Translations under genes and position numbers: made by a program
The notes under the pieces: model-generated
What the model was told of the DNA's origin: nothing
Database searches by the model: none
What the model saw: only the letters and a program-made list of their open reading frames with translations
From: Verrucomicrobiia bacterium
GTDB taxonomy: Bacteria; Verrucomicrobiota; Verrucomicrobiia; Verrucomicrobiales; DEV007
Length of the DNA: 55,086 bases
Assembly (NCBI GenBank): GCA_020439995.1
Contig: JAGROY010000018.1
Location: 1 to 55,086 of the forward strand
Reading direction: 5' to 3'
Shown here: positions 35,990-45,372 of the stretch, piece by piece
Position numbering within the stretch: the stretch's first letter is position 1
Layout: every line of letters starts with the position of its first letter

Positions 35990-38900
35990 ATGCCATCAAT
36001 TCTTATGACTCACTTTTCACGCACAGTCGCGGTTCTTGCCGTGGTTCTATTTGGCTCCGTCCCGCTATCAGCCATTCCCCAGAAGCTGGGCGATCTTGAT
36101 GAAGATGGCGTCGCCACGGTGGCCGATCTCTCACTACTCACCCGTCACATCGAAGGTCTCAAACCGCTCTCCCAAGTATTGATTGCCTTCGCCGATCTCA
36201 ATCAGGACAACGCGATCAACGATCTCGACCAGGATGAACTCGTTCAGGAAATTCTACAGAGCCGCACGCCGCGGAACCTCCCGCTCCTTCACATCATTCG
36301 GATGAGCCCGGAGCCGGGAGAGGGCGATGTCGCGGTCACTCGCGAGACCATCCTGGAATTTTCGGTACCACTGGCACTCGATGCGACTCTGGGGCCGGAC
36401 CAGGTCGCTGCGGTCTTCGCGGGGCGTCCAATCCTGAGCCGGGTGGAGATTTCCAGCGACCGGCGCAAGGCCACTTTGTTCTACCTGCAGAATCTTCCGT
36501 CGAGCGCACGCATTCAGATCATCGTAAACGCGCCGGGGTTGAAGGATCTGCTAGGACGCAACGCCGATCTGGATGGCGACGGCGTCGCGGGGGGCGCGTT
36601 CACGGCGACGTTCGACACCCTGACACTGACCCCGTTGCCAAATACCGCGATCACGGGTACGGTCTACGCATCTGAGACGAACGGCGGTGCAGACGTGCCC
36701 CTCTCCGGAGTCACCATCACGGTCGATGGCGCGGAGGAGACGTTGCGCGCGGTCACCAATGCAGCGGGCAAGTTCACGCTATCCCCTTGTCCGGCGGGCA
36801 AGTTTTTCGTTACCATCGACGGTCGTACGTCGTCGAAAAGTAACTTTCCCGGTGGAGACTACTATCCTTACGTCGGCAAAAAGTGGGAGGCGCTCGCTGG
36901 AAGAACCGACAACCAGTCAGGCGAGTCTACCGATGTCCAGCGAGGGAAAATCTACCTGCCCCTCATCAAGGCGGGCTCACTCAACGCGGTTAGCGCCACC
37001 GAAACGACAGTCGTCGAATTTCCCGAAAGCGTGCTGGAGGCGCAGCCCGGGCTGCAAGGAGTACAGGTAATTGTGCCGCCGAATGCCCTATTCTCCAACG
37101 ACGGCACGCGCGTCGGTTCGATCGGGATCGCCCCAGTGCCATCGGACCGCTTGCCGAGTCCGCTACCACTCGGGCTCGACATCCCGCTCGTCATCACCAT
37201 CCAGACTGACGGCCCGACCAATTTTGATCGCCCCGTCCCGGTCTGCTTCCCGAACCTTCCCGACGCCACTGGCGTGAAACTCGCGCCGGGCGAGAAAACC
37301 GCGCTGTGGAGTTTCAACCACGACTCGGGCAAGTGGGAACCCTCAGGACCGATGACGGTCACTGCCGACGGAAATTTCGTGAAAAGCGATGCCGGCACCG
37401 GTGTCTGGCAACCCGGCTGGCACGGCCCCAATCCCGGCACGCCGGGCGCAGGCGGTCCACCGGTGGGGCCGCCAGCAGACCCAGACGGCCCTGATCCAGG
37501 TGATCCGCCAACCCCGCCTCAGCCAGGGCCACCACCCCCGCCCCTGCCACCTGACGGGCCTCCGAACCCACCACCACCTTGCAAGGACAACCCGGCGCTC
37601 GTCTACATCGTGGTTTACGACGCCGGAAAGGAAGCGATGCTTTGTGCTGCGGAGTTTACCAAAGTCCGCGATGGTATCCAGTGTGCCATCGGCATCTTGG
37701 GCGCCTTCAGCGAAGTGACGAGCTATGCCGCCAAACTGACCCAATTCCAGACCAGCCCGGTGCCGAATGTTCAGGCTGCCAAAGATCTGCTAGACTTAGT
37801 GGTGGCCCTAACTGGTCGAGTGGACAACTTAATCGCATGTTTTGAGACGCTCGATCCGTCCGGAAAAGCAAAGGCGATTGTTCAGTGTCTCAAGGCGATA
37901 CTCGCCACTGTCGACGGGTTATGCCAAATCATTAACGACAACACGCAGCCACCGGAGTGCCAGGGAGGAGTCATTGAGAAAAAGGTGTGCGAAGGAGTCG
38001 GCCACACGCGGAATCTCCTGGGTACCGCAGAGGCTTTGGTTGGCGAAGCGGATGGCTTGAAGAAGAAGGTAATCAGCTCTGGAATCAAGGCAACACTAAC
38101 GCTCACACAGACGGCCCTGCAAGCCATCATCAATCGCGCCAACGGCCCTGAAGCGTTCGGAGCGAGGGAAACCCGCGACGGAGATGCAGAGGTCACAATC
38201 ATCCTGACTGACGAGGAAAAGCTACAACTTCAAGAAGCATCCGAGCTTCTGCTCGCCGGAGCAGAGGCCTTCAATTCCGGTGTCAATGCCTATCCCGAGC
38301 TTCAGCGCTTGAACGAGCAGTTGGGAGCTGCGGTGAGTGCCATCTTCTCTGGTGCCTCGGATTCGATAACCCGGATAGGCACGCCTCAGCCTGGGACTCT
38401 CTTCTACGCGATCGAGTATGACGGCCAGACTGTTCGAGGAAAAACGGGCGATTCCGGGGCGATCGAAGCCATCCTGCCACCGAACACTTATGTCTCAGTG
38501 AAGGTCTGGCAGCCATCGTCGTCTCAGTACGCAGCCACACCAGCCCTGACTGCAGGCCCTGGCCAACCCAGCAGGCTGAACATGCCCTTCTTTGAAGGGC
38601 CGGATGACTGGCGACCGGACGCTGACGGCGACAAGCTCCCAGACGTCGCCGAGTTCGTGGTGGGAACCAATCCCAACGCACGCGACACGGACGGCGATGG
38701 CATTGGCGATAACGATGAGTTGGTTCAGGGCAGCGATCCACTGGACGGCCAACCCGCCCAAACCGGAGTGATTGCAGCGGCACCGACTTCCGGTCCCGCG
38801 CTGGATGTCGCAGCCTTCGATGACACCCTGGTAGTCGCAGAAGGCGGCTACGGATTTGAAGTGTTCCGTACCCAGCCGGGCGGTCGGCAGCCGGTGCGCA

Positions 38901-40948
38901 TTGCCGCTTATCCCCACACCAACAACTTGGCCAGCTCTGCTGCCGTGAACAACGTGTATGCGGCGATCGCGGCTTCGACTGGCGTGATCTATGTTCCGGT
39001 TTCGCAATCGGGCATTCCTGGCGTGCAACCGAGCCGAATTCCGGTCGGAGGCGTGGCTACGGCAATCGCCCTGGAGGCAACGACCGCATTCGTGGGAACA
39101 AGTGAAGGCCAGATCGTGGAAGTCGATCTCAGCGCAGGTTCTGTGATCGAACGGATCAACCTTGGCTCCTCGATCGAGGACATCGTCATCACCAATGGAG
39201 TGCTCTACGCCTATCGCAAGGGCTGGGCGGTCAGCGCGATTCCACTCAACGCGCGGCCGCTGGCAGTCAGCCGCAACCTTGACCTGAGTGGCGGAACGTA
39301 CGCGATCCGGCGCTATCGCCTCACCGCTGCAGGCAATGTGCTTTATGCACAACACGTGCGCGGCTGGCACATCATCGACATCGCCAGTCCCTTGCAACCG
39401 GCTTTGGTCGAAAACGTTGTCACTCCTCAGTTTGGCTGGCGTCATGTGGTCGCGAATGGCTCAGGGCTCGGGATCGTTGTCACTGGACCGAACGCGAGCG
39501 ACGATGCCCCGCATGACGTCGGAGTTTACCGGCTCGGCGCGGACGGGAAGTCACACGATTTGATCAGTATGTTTGGTCTTGACCTGCATGGCGAGTCACT
39601 CGCGATCCACAATGGCCAGGCATATCTCGCCGCCGGTTCCCGCGGACTTCTGGTCGTCAACTACCGGGCATTCGAGCAAACGGGCACGCCCCCGACCATT
39701 GCGCTCACGGGCAGTGTCAATCTTGCAGCGGGTGCGGTCGAGGAAGGCAAAGTCCTCCGGCTATCCGCCGCCGTTACCGACGATGTGCAGGTGCGCTCGG
39801 TCGACTTCATAGTCGACGGCGTCAGGCTCGGCACCGACGGCAGCTTCCCCTTTGAATTTGCGATTCTCACGCCTCCACGCATCCCTGGCAAGACGTCGAT
39901 CGCCGTGCAAGCCGTTGCGCGCGACACGAGCGGAAAATCTTCGGCATCGCCCATCTTTACGCTCAATCTCACACCCGACGCCACACCACCGTTCGTGGTA
40001 GCGACGATGCCAGCGCGTGATGAACTCGTGGCCGCAGCCCCAGTGGTGTTCCTCTCCTTCAGCGAAACTATGGATGCTGCAACCCTCGTGAGTGCGAACG
40101 TTTTCGTCACCAGCGCGGGTGCGGACGGCATCCTGGGCACCGCCGATGACGGGCTTCCGGCACAAGGAACCTTCGTCCGCTCCGAGAGTGCGTATTACAT
40201 CAGCTTTGCAACACCACTTCCTGCCGGAAAATGCAGGGTGACCGTTCAGGCCCCCGCCGCAGATGCCGCTGGCAATCCCATCGCCGATACCTTTACCAGC
40301 GACTTTCGCATCGCCTCAAAAATCGATACGGACCGCGACGGAATCCCTGACGATTGGGAATCGGTTTACGGATTCGACGCCGCCAAAGCCGACTCGAACA
40401 ACAACGGAACGCCCGACGGGCTGGAAGATCTCGACGGCGACACGCTTGGCACGGCACTTGAGATCCAGCTCGGGTTCCATCCACAAAAGGCCGATTCAAA
40501 TGTTAATGGCATCCGCGACGATCAAGAAGACACCGACTTCGATGGATTGAGTGATGTTGCCGAACTGATCGCAGGCACCAACGTCCTTGATCCTGACTCG
40601 GACGACGATACTCTGAACGACGAAGTCGAAGTCGCCTCCGGCACAGACCCGCTGAACCTGCTTTCCGTGCCGTGGACGCTGCCCGGGGCGACGATCAGCT
40701 TTGGCGTCGATCCCTTCCTCAAGCTCGAACTTCAGCCGGGATCGTTTGTTTACGGTGGCGTGCCCATTGCGCAACACATTCACACCCTGAGGCTGAATAC
40801 CGCAGGGGCTGAGTTTCCGATCGGAAGCGTCCGGAGTGTTCAAGGTGAGATGAACCTTCACCGACTCGACGATCCAACCACGAAGCAACTGCCCTTCGGC
40901 ACTCCAGTCAGCCTCCCCCCCGTCAAAATCAACACCGGCCAACCTTGA
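35990..40948 (+). CDS. Giant secreted protein with N-terminal dockerin, Ig-like, Cys-rich helical, propeller and thrombospondin type 3 regions
   Basis: This 1652-aa protein lies 6 nt after the cohesin-like gene. Order: a signal peptide; a dockerin type I (about residues 32-90) with two calcium loops, DLDEDGVATVADL and DLNQDNAINDLD; a Big_5-type Ig domain (about 100-215); a carboxypeptidase-regulatory-like domain (about 220-280); a ZU5-like segment (about 340-480); a Pro-rich linker (about 482-530); an unassigned helical region with eight Cys (531-667) extending to about 790; TSP3-type repeats (DADGDKLPDVAEF, DTDGDGIGDNDEL; about 880-920); an LVIVD-like propeller (about 925-1230); two further Ig-like domains, the second Big_5; and C-terminal TSP3 repeats (DTDRDGIPDDWE ... 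DPDSDDDTLNDEVE). It probably acts as a scaffold or adhesin on the cell surface. Domain limits are approximate. Confidence 0.85.
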   Translation: MPSILMTHFSRTVAVLAVVLFGSVPLSAIPQKLGDLDEDGVATVADLSLLTRHIEGLKPLSQVLIAFADLNQDNAINDLDQDELVQEILQSRTPRNLPLLHIIRMSPEPGEGDVAVTRETILEFSVPLALDATLGPDQVAAVFAGRPILSRVEISSDRRKATLFYLQNLPSSARIQIIVNAPGLKDLLGRNADLDGDGVAGGAFTATFDTLTLTPLPNTAITGTVYASETNGGADVPLSGVTITVDGAEETLRAVTNAAGKFTLSPCPAGKFFVTIDGRTSSKSNFPGGDYYPYVGKKWEALAGRTDNQSGESTDVQRGKIYLPLIKAGSLNAVSATETTVVEFPESVLEAQPGLQGVQVIVPPNALFSNDGTRVGSIGIAPVPSDRLPSPLPLGLDIPLVITIQTDGPTNFDRPVPVCFPNLPDATGVKLAPGEKTALWSFNHDSGKWEPSGPMTVTADGNFVKSDAGTGVWQPGWHGPNPGTPGAGGPPVGPPADPDGPDPGDPPTPPQPGPPPPPLPPDGPPNPPPPCKDNPALVYIVVYDAGKEAMLCAAEFTKVRDGIQCAIGILGAFSEVTSYAAKLTQFQTSPVPNVQAAKDLLDLVVALTGRVDNLIACFETLDPSGKAKAIVQCLKAILATVDGLCQIINDNTQPPECQGGVIEKKVCEGVGHTRNLLGTAEALVGEADGLKKKVISSGIKATLTLTQTALQAIINRANGPEAFGARETRDGDAEVTIILTDEEKLQLQEASELLLAGAEAFNSGVNAYPELQRLNEQLGAAVSAIFSGASDSITRIGTPQPGTLFYAIEYDGQTVRGKTGDSGAIEAILPPNTYVSVKVWQPSSSQYAATPALTAGPGQPSRLNMPFFEGPDDWRPDADGDKLPDVAEFVVGTNPNARDTDGDGIGDNDELVQGSDPLDGQPAQTGVIAAAPTSGPALDVAAFDDTLVVAEGGYGFEVFRTQPGGRQPVRIAAYPHTNNLASSAAVNNVYAAIAASTGVIYVPVSQSGIPGVQPSRIPVGGVATAIALEATTAFVGTSEGQIVEVDLSAGSVIERINLGSSIEDIVITNGVLYAYRKGWAVSAIPLNARPLAVSRNLDLSGGTYAIRRYRLTAAGNVLYAQHVRGWHIIDIASPLQPALVENVVTPQFGWRHVVANGSGLGIVVTGPNASDDAPHDVGVYRLGADGKSHDLISMFGLDLHGESLAIHNGQAYLAAGSRGLLVVNYRAFEQTGTPPTIALTGSVNLAAGAVEEGKVLRLSAAVTDDVQVRSVDFIVDGVRLGTDGSFPFEFAILTPPRIPGKTSIAVQAVARDTSGKSSASPIFTLNLTPDATPPFVVATMPARDELVAAAPVVFLSFSETMDAATLVSANVFVTSAGADGILGTADDGLPAQGTFVRSESAYYISFATPLPAGKCRVTVQAPAADAAGNPIADTFTSDFRIASKIDTDRDGIPDDWESVYGFDAAKADSNNNGTPDGLEDLDGDTLGTALEIQLGFHPQKADSNVNGIRDDQEDTDFDGLSDVAELIAGTNVLDPDSDDDTLNDEVEVASGTDPLNLLSVPWTLPGATISFGVDPFLKLELQPGSFVYGGVPIAQHIHTLRLNTAGAEFPIGSVRSVQGEMNLHRLDDPTTKQLPFGTPVSLPPVKINTGQP

Positions 40949-40983
40949 TCCAAACTTTTCACGAACAGTCAAAGCTCTCCAAA

Positions 40984-42198
40984 ATGAAATCACCCGCACT
41001 ATTACTCCGCCTCGTCGTCGCACCGGTCTCCGTCGCGATCTCACCCCACGCATCAGCACAATTCAGTTCCGGCAGCAATGGTTCCTTCGGACCGCTCGTA
41101 GTTCCCTATAACACCACATTGACAGTGGCAGTGCCTCCAGATGGTATCTTGCACTGCACCACGTTCCACGTCGGCGAGTTCGCACATCTTAATTTCACCA
41201 AGAACGCCGCCAACACGCCGATCTACATCCTTTGCACGGGCGATGCGGACTTGATCGGATGGATTCACCTCAATGGAAGCGATGGCAGCCTCGCTCAGCC
41301 CGGGGAAGGCGGGCCGGGAGGTTACGACGGAGGACACGGCACCATCGCTGGTGAAAGCCTAGCAGGATGGGGAGCAGGTCCGGGGGGCGGCAAGCCGGGG
41401 TCTGATGTGGCTGACGCTTCAAACTTTGTCGGCGCCGGCTCCTACGCGACGAAGCGCACGTCCGGCACAGCGAACGAACAGTTGAACCACGGGGCTACCT
41501 ATGGGAGTGCTCTGCTGATCCCCTTGGTCGGCGGCTCGGGCGGCGGCGGCACGCTCCAGGGGAATGGCGGCGGCGGCGGCGGCGGCGCGATGCTTGTGGC
41601 CTCCGACACCAGGATTTCATGCACGAAAGTGGGCGAACGCGGAGGGTGGCTGGTGCACGGAGGGAAAGGGGCGTCCGGCAATCACGGCAGCGGCGGCGCA
41701 GTGCGTCTTGTTGCTCCCGTGGTAACTTTCGCCAGCAGCCCACTATTTCTCCTAAGCCGGACCGATCTGCCGGACGTGGCGGCATGGCCCAACGCCACCG
41801 GCTTGGGTCGCCTGCGTGTCGATACGCTGGACGCAAGAGGACTCTTGGGACAGACTGGCGAAGTCTACGGTGTTTTTTCGATCGGCAAGAACATGACAGT
41901 CTTTCCTCCGAACATGCCAAAGCTGGAAATCACTGAAGCTGCGGGTAAGACCGTGAATCCAGCACAAAGCGTCACCATTTCCCTTCCGTCCGGCGCGGCC
42001 ATCTCCCAATCGGTAAAGGTGCGCGCTTCGAACTTCGGCGCCACCGCCAAGCTCAAGGTCGTCCTCACTCCCGAGCGCGGCGACCGGATCTCCTACGATC
42101 TCGACATCGCCAATCCCGGCCCTGGCTCCGCCGAGGGCACCGCGACCGTACAGTTTCCCGGCAACATGCTGACGCGCATTGATGTCTGGACGCGCTAG
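40984..42198 (+). CDS. Secreted glycine-rich protein
   Basis: The protein is 404 aa from the ATG at 40984, which begins a signal peptide (MKSPALLLRLVVAPVSVAIS ... ASA); a TTG at 40945 overlapping the previous stop is less likely. Residues about 25-100 are beta-rich (GPLVVPYNTTLTVAVPPDG). Residues about 100-240 are dominated by glycine in GGPGGYDGG, GAGPGGGKPG, GGSGGGGTLQGNG and GGKGASGNHGSGGA, a pattern like the glycine-rich structural domain known from bacterial surface proteins and extracellular matrix. The C-terminal ~110 aa form another beta-rich domain. It follows the giant dockerin protein by 35 nt. Function unknown; a structural role is inferred. Confidence 0.75.
   Translation: MKSPALLLRLVVAPVSVAISPHASAQFSSGSNGSFGPLVVPYNTTLTVAVPPDGILHCTTFHVGEFAHLNFTKNAANTPIYILCTGDADLIGWIHLNGSDGSLAQPGEGGPGGYDGGHGTIAGESLAGWGAGPGGGKPGSDVADASNFVGAGSYATKRTSGTANEQLNHGATYGSALLIPLVGGSGGGGTLQGNGGGGGGGAMLVASDTRISCTKVGERGGWLVHGGKGASGNHGSGGAVRLVAPVVTFASSPLFLLSRTDLPDVAAWPNATGLGRLRVDTLDARGLLGQTGEVYGVFSIGKNMTVFPPNMPKLEITEAAGKTVNPAQSVTISLPSGAAISQSVKVRASNFGATAKLKVVLTPERGDRISYDLDIANPGPGSAEGTATVQFPGNMLTRIDVWTR
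41566..41586 (+). repeat. (GGC)7 trinucleotide repeat inside the glycine-rich gene
   Basis: Seven GGC triplets in frame encode seven glycines. Length changes would keep the frame, so this can vary glycine number without switching the gene off. Confidence 0.8.
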
Positions 42199-42407
42199 CC
42201 ACCTGAACTTCGTTGGGATGGCAGCCGGTACGCACAACGTGCCAGCGCAGAGGCTATTGTCATACTACGAAGTTATCACGAGGTTTCATCTTTTCGATCT
42301 GAATCCGAGCGGTTCCCGAGCCACGAAAATATTTCATCAGGAGTGTCACGTGACGCCTGGAATGTCGATTCAAGAGTGTAGATTGAAATCTCATCGATCG
42401 AACCACC
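42199..42407. other. Gap inside the haloperoxidase gene cluster
   Basis: These 209 bp separate the glycine-rich gene from the propeller gene and are the longest gap in the cluster. No gene is seen. A separate promoter for the last two genes is possible here, but none can be identified with confidence. Confidence 0.35.
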
Positions 42408-45368
42408 ATGAATCGCAGAACTAGGATTCGACTTTTATTCCCAGTGGAGACAGTCACCGCCGTTCTGTTGGCTTTGAGCACCCTCACCGAGGCCCAGACT
42501 CAGTGGACGTGGCGACTGCCCAATCCGTCCGGCTACATCCTGCAGGGGGTGGCTTCGGGCAACGGGTTCGTCGTGGCGGTGGGAAACGGGGTTGTAGTCA
42601 GTTCCGACGGTGGCGTGACTTGGGAGGATGCGGGGCCGGTCACTCGCTACGGGCTCTGGGATGTTGCCTTCGGAAACGGCCAGTTCGTGGCGGTTGGGAA
42701 CAACGGGACTTCGGCCCGCAGCGTGAACGGCCGGGACTGGGAGGTGAACGAGGACATTTTCGCCTTCAACACGCAGTATGTCTCGCTGGCCTTCGGGCTG
42801 GACCGATGGATCGCCGTGGGGCAGGACGGTACGGTGGCCACGAGCACGGACGGGCTGAATTTCTCGGCGTTCGATCTGCCGGGCGGGAGTCCTGCGGCTT
42901 TCCACAGTGCTTCGTTCGGGGCGGGAGCGAATGGACAGGGCCAGTTCCTGCTCGCGGGTCGCGACGAGCGCGATTTTGACGGTTTCGGCTCTGTGGCCAC
43001 AAGGGGCGTGATCTTCAGCAGCACTGACGGCGTCAACTGGACGGACGTGCGGAGTCCCAGTTCAGCCGACGGCTTCACGATCGGCTACTACATTGCCGAC
43101 ACTGTATGGGACGCGGCGAACCACCGCTGGCTGGCGTCGGCGCCAGCGGTTTTTTTCCTCACCACAGAAGGTCAACATTGGTCCAGTGCGGACGGACTGA
43201 CTTGGCAGCAGACCGCGGCTGCTGGCTCTGACTTCACGAGTCTGGCATACGGAGCCGACAAGGTGGTCGGAACCGGAGAGCCCTACAGCTACGGGTTCGG
43301 CTACACCACGAACGAAGGTGCCACTTGGTTCCCCGTCACCGGCCCGGCGGACAACGGCTTTGGCTACGAATTCAACAACATCGCCTACTTCGAGGAATTC
43401 GGGACTTGGGTGGCTGTCGGAGGCTGCGGCCTCATTGCGACAGCGTCCGATCCCGCAAGCTCGACCAATTGGACGCTCCGTGGAGGCGGCGAGACTTGCC
43501 CCAACGACGTCGTGACCAGCGGAAATTCTTTTTTTGCATCAGACGGGCGGATCATCCAGCGCAGTGCGGACGGCATCGCCTGGACGAAGGTGTTCGATGT
43601 TCGCGAGGCCGAGTCCCCGCACGGTTCTCCTCCGCAAATAGTCAACTATGACATCCTCAGAGGCATTGCAAGCCGACCGGGTGAGCTGCTCGCCTTCGGC
43701 GGCTACGGGGCCATCTATTCGTCGACTGACGGTTCCAGCTGGACATTTCTCAATCCTTGGCAGATCGGGACATACACCACCATCAAGGACGCAGCCTTCG
43801 GAAATGGGAAGTGGGTGCTCGTGGGTGACTACGGCTTCATCGGCAACGACAGCGCCGACCACACCCAATGGACCGAGGTGCCCGCGACGACATTCCTGAC
43901 CTTCGATCGAGTGGTCTTCACTGGCACGAAATTCATCGCTTCTGGCAACGCTGGCACGATACTGACCAGCGTTGACGGGACGACGTGGGAGGATCACTCG
44001 CTTCCGGAAGCTTCTGTGTCGCTGACCCTGGCTGTGGGTGGGCCCACGAATGCTCCCGTCGTAGTCGCGGCAGGCTACGGCTACCTGTTCACGAGCGTCG
44101 ACCACGGCTCGACCTGGACGCAGCGAACGCTGTTGTCCGGCACCGTGGAAGCAGTCGTCTGGACCGGCAGGGAATTCATCGGGGTGGGCACCAACGGTTC
44201 CACATTCGCCAGTCCCGACGGTGAGAACTGGAGCCTGCTCGCAGACCGGGCGCCCTTCGGCGACCGCGCGAGCACGCTGGCCTATTCCGGCGGAACATAT
44301 GTCCTCGCCACGCACGAAGGACTGCTCACCAGCGCGCAGCGGACGTCGCAGGGGACATTTCAGCTTCAAATCACGGCGAATGGCGGTACCGTGACGCGGG
44401 AGCCCGACCTTCCCTTCTACGAACCCGGAGCGACGGTGCGGCTCACGGCTAATCCCGACTTTGGCTACACGTTCTCGGGTTGGAGTGGCGACTACTTCGA
44501 CTTCCGGAATCCGCTCACGGTGCAGATGACCGGGAACGTCAGCCTCATAGCGGAATTCGAGTCGGATCGACCTGACTTCTCGCGGATCGTGATCGGCAGC
44601 GAGCCGCTCTTCGTCTACACCGGCGTCTATCCTTGGACGCTAGGAACACGGACTGGGCCGAGCGGCACGCCAGTTCCCGTCGCCCGCACTGGAGTCGCCC
44701 CCACTTCGTTCGAAATCAGCGACCTCCGCGCGCTGGTGGAAGTGGAGGACGGCAACCCCGGCACACTCTCATTCGACTGGCTGGCGTCCGTGATCGATGG
44801 GCAGGACTTCCTCACTGTGTATGACAATGGTTTCCCCAAAGGCGAGATCACCGGCGAGTCCGGCTGGCAGCACATGTCTCTCGAGCTCGGTCCTGGCATC
44901 CACGACATCATGTGGGGATACCGGCATGGCAGCACGAGCGAAAGCGCGACCGGCTTTGTCACCAATGTCCGCTGGTCGCCCGAAGGTGGCGTTGGCGGGT
45001 TCGACGATTGGGCAGCGCGCCTGCCGGAAGGAAAGCGCGGGTGGGACGATAAACATGCTCTTGGCGTCAACAACTCGGTGATCTATGCGCTCGGTCTGGA
45101 TCCCATCATCGCCACACTCGCCGATCTTCCCGGTAATCCAGAAATTTCGCCAACGACTGGCGACTTCATCTATCGCTACACCAAGCGAAAAAATCTCGAA
45201 GGTGCCACCCTTGATCCCGTCGTCTGGCCCGGCGACGCACCACTCGACGCCTCATGCGCAAACGCGTCGATCGAAACCGTTAGCGATCGTGAAATCTGGG
45301 AAGTGCGCGTTCCACTGGGAGCGGTGAACAAGAAATTCATTGTCTTAAAAGTTTCAAGACTACCGTAG
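42408..45368 (+). CDS. Large secreted BNR/sialidase-type propeller protein
   Basis: This 986-aa protein has a signal peptide (LLFPVETVTAVLLALSTLTEA). Residues about 30-640 hold many repeats of the kind 'FVAVGNGVVVSSDGGVTWE', 'FVAVGNNGTSARSVNGRDWE', 'WIAVGQDGTVATSTDGLNF', the BNR/Asp-box-like pattern 'S-x-D-G-x-x-W', predicting one or two beta-propellers. They resemble photosystem-II-stability-factor or glycosyl-hydrolase-like propellers but no catalytic residues can be assigned. A bacterial-repeat domain (LQITANGGTVTREPD ... YTFSGWSGD; about 655-725) follows, then a carbohydrate-binding-like region and the C-terminal module ending in KFIVLKVSRLP. Its stop is 4 nt before the next gene, so the two are cotranscribed. 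Role unknown; adhesion or ligand binding is inferred. Confidence 0.82.
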   Translation: MNRRTRIRLLFPVETVTAVLLALSTLTEAQTQWTWRLPNPSGYILQGVASGNGFVVAVGNGVVVSSDGGVTWEDAGPVTRYGLWDVAFGNGQFVAVGNNGTSARSVNGRDWEVNEDIFAFNTQYVSLAFGLDRWIAVGQDGTVATSTDGLNFSAFDLPGGSPAAFHSASFGAGANGQGQFLLAGRDERDFDGFGSVATRGVIFSSTDGVNWTDVRSPSSADGFTIGYYIADTVWDAANHRWLASAPAVFFLTTEGQHWSSADGLTWQQTAAAGSDFTSLAYGADKVVGTGEPYSYGFGYTTNEGATWFPVTGPADNGFGYEFNNIAYFEEFGTWVAVGGCGLIATASDPASSTNWTLRGGGETCPNDVVTSGNSFFASDGRIIQRSADGIAWTKVFDVREAESPHGSPPQIVNYDILRGIASRPGELLAFGGYGAIYSSTDGSSWTFLNPWQIGTYTTIKDAAFGNGKWVLVGDYGFIGNDSADHTQWTEVPATTFLTFDRVVFTGTKFIASGNAGTILTSVDGTTWEDHSLPEASVSLTLAVGGPTNAPVVVAAGYGYLFTSVDHGSTWTQRTLLSGTVEAVVWTGREFIGVGTNGSTFASPDGENWSLLADRAPFGDRASTLAYSGGTYVLATHEGLLTSAQRTSQGTFQLQITANGGTVTREPDLPFYEPGATVRLTANPDFGYTFSGWSGDYFDFRNPLTVQMTGNVSLIAEFESDRPDFSRIVIGSEPLFVYTGVYPWTLGTRTGPSGTPVPVARTGVAPTSFEISDLRALVEVEDGNPGTLSFDWLASVIDGQDFLTVYDNGFPKGEITGESGWQHMSLELGPGIHDIMWGYRHGSTSESATGFVTNVRWSPEGGVGGFDDWAARLPEGKRGWDDKHALGVNNSVIYALGLDPIIATLADLPGNPEISPTTGDFIYRYTKRKNLEGATLDPVVWPGDAPLDASCANASIETVSDREIWEVRVPLGAVNKKFIVLKVSRLP

Positions 45369-45372
45369 CCTC

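Noticed and set aside
38495..39445. A 316-codon open frame on the minus strand
   Set aside because: It is antisense to the propeller part of the giant dockerin protein, whose frame is continuous and has clear repeats; the long antisense frame follows from codon bias at high GC.
43539..44369. A 276-codon open frame on the minus strand
   Set aside because: It is antisense to the BNR propeller repeats; no motif, no signal peptide, no neighbour on that strand.
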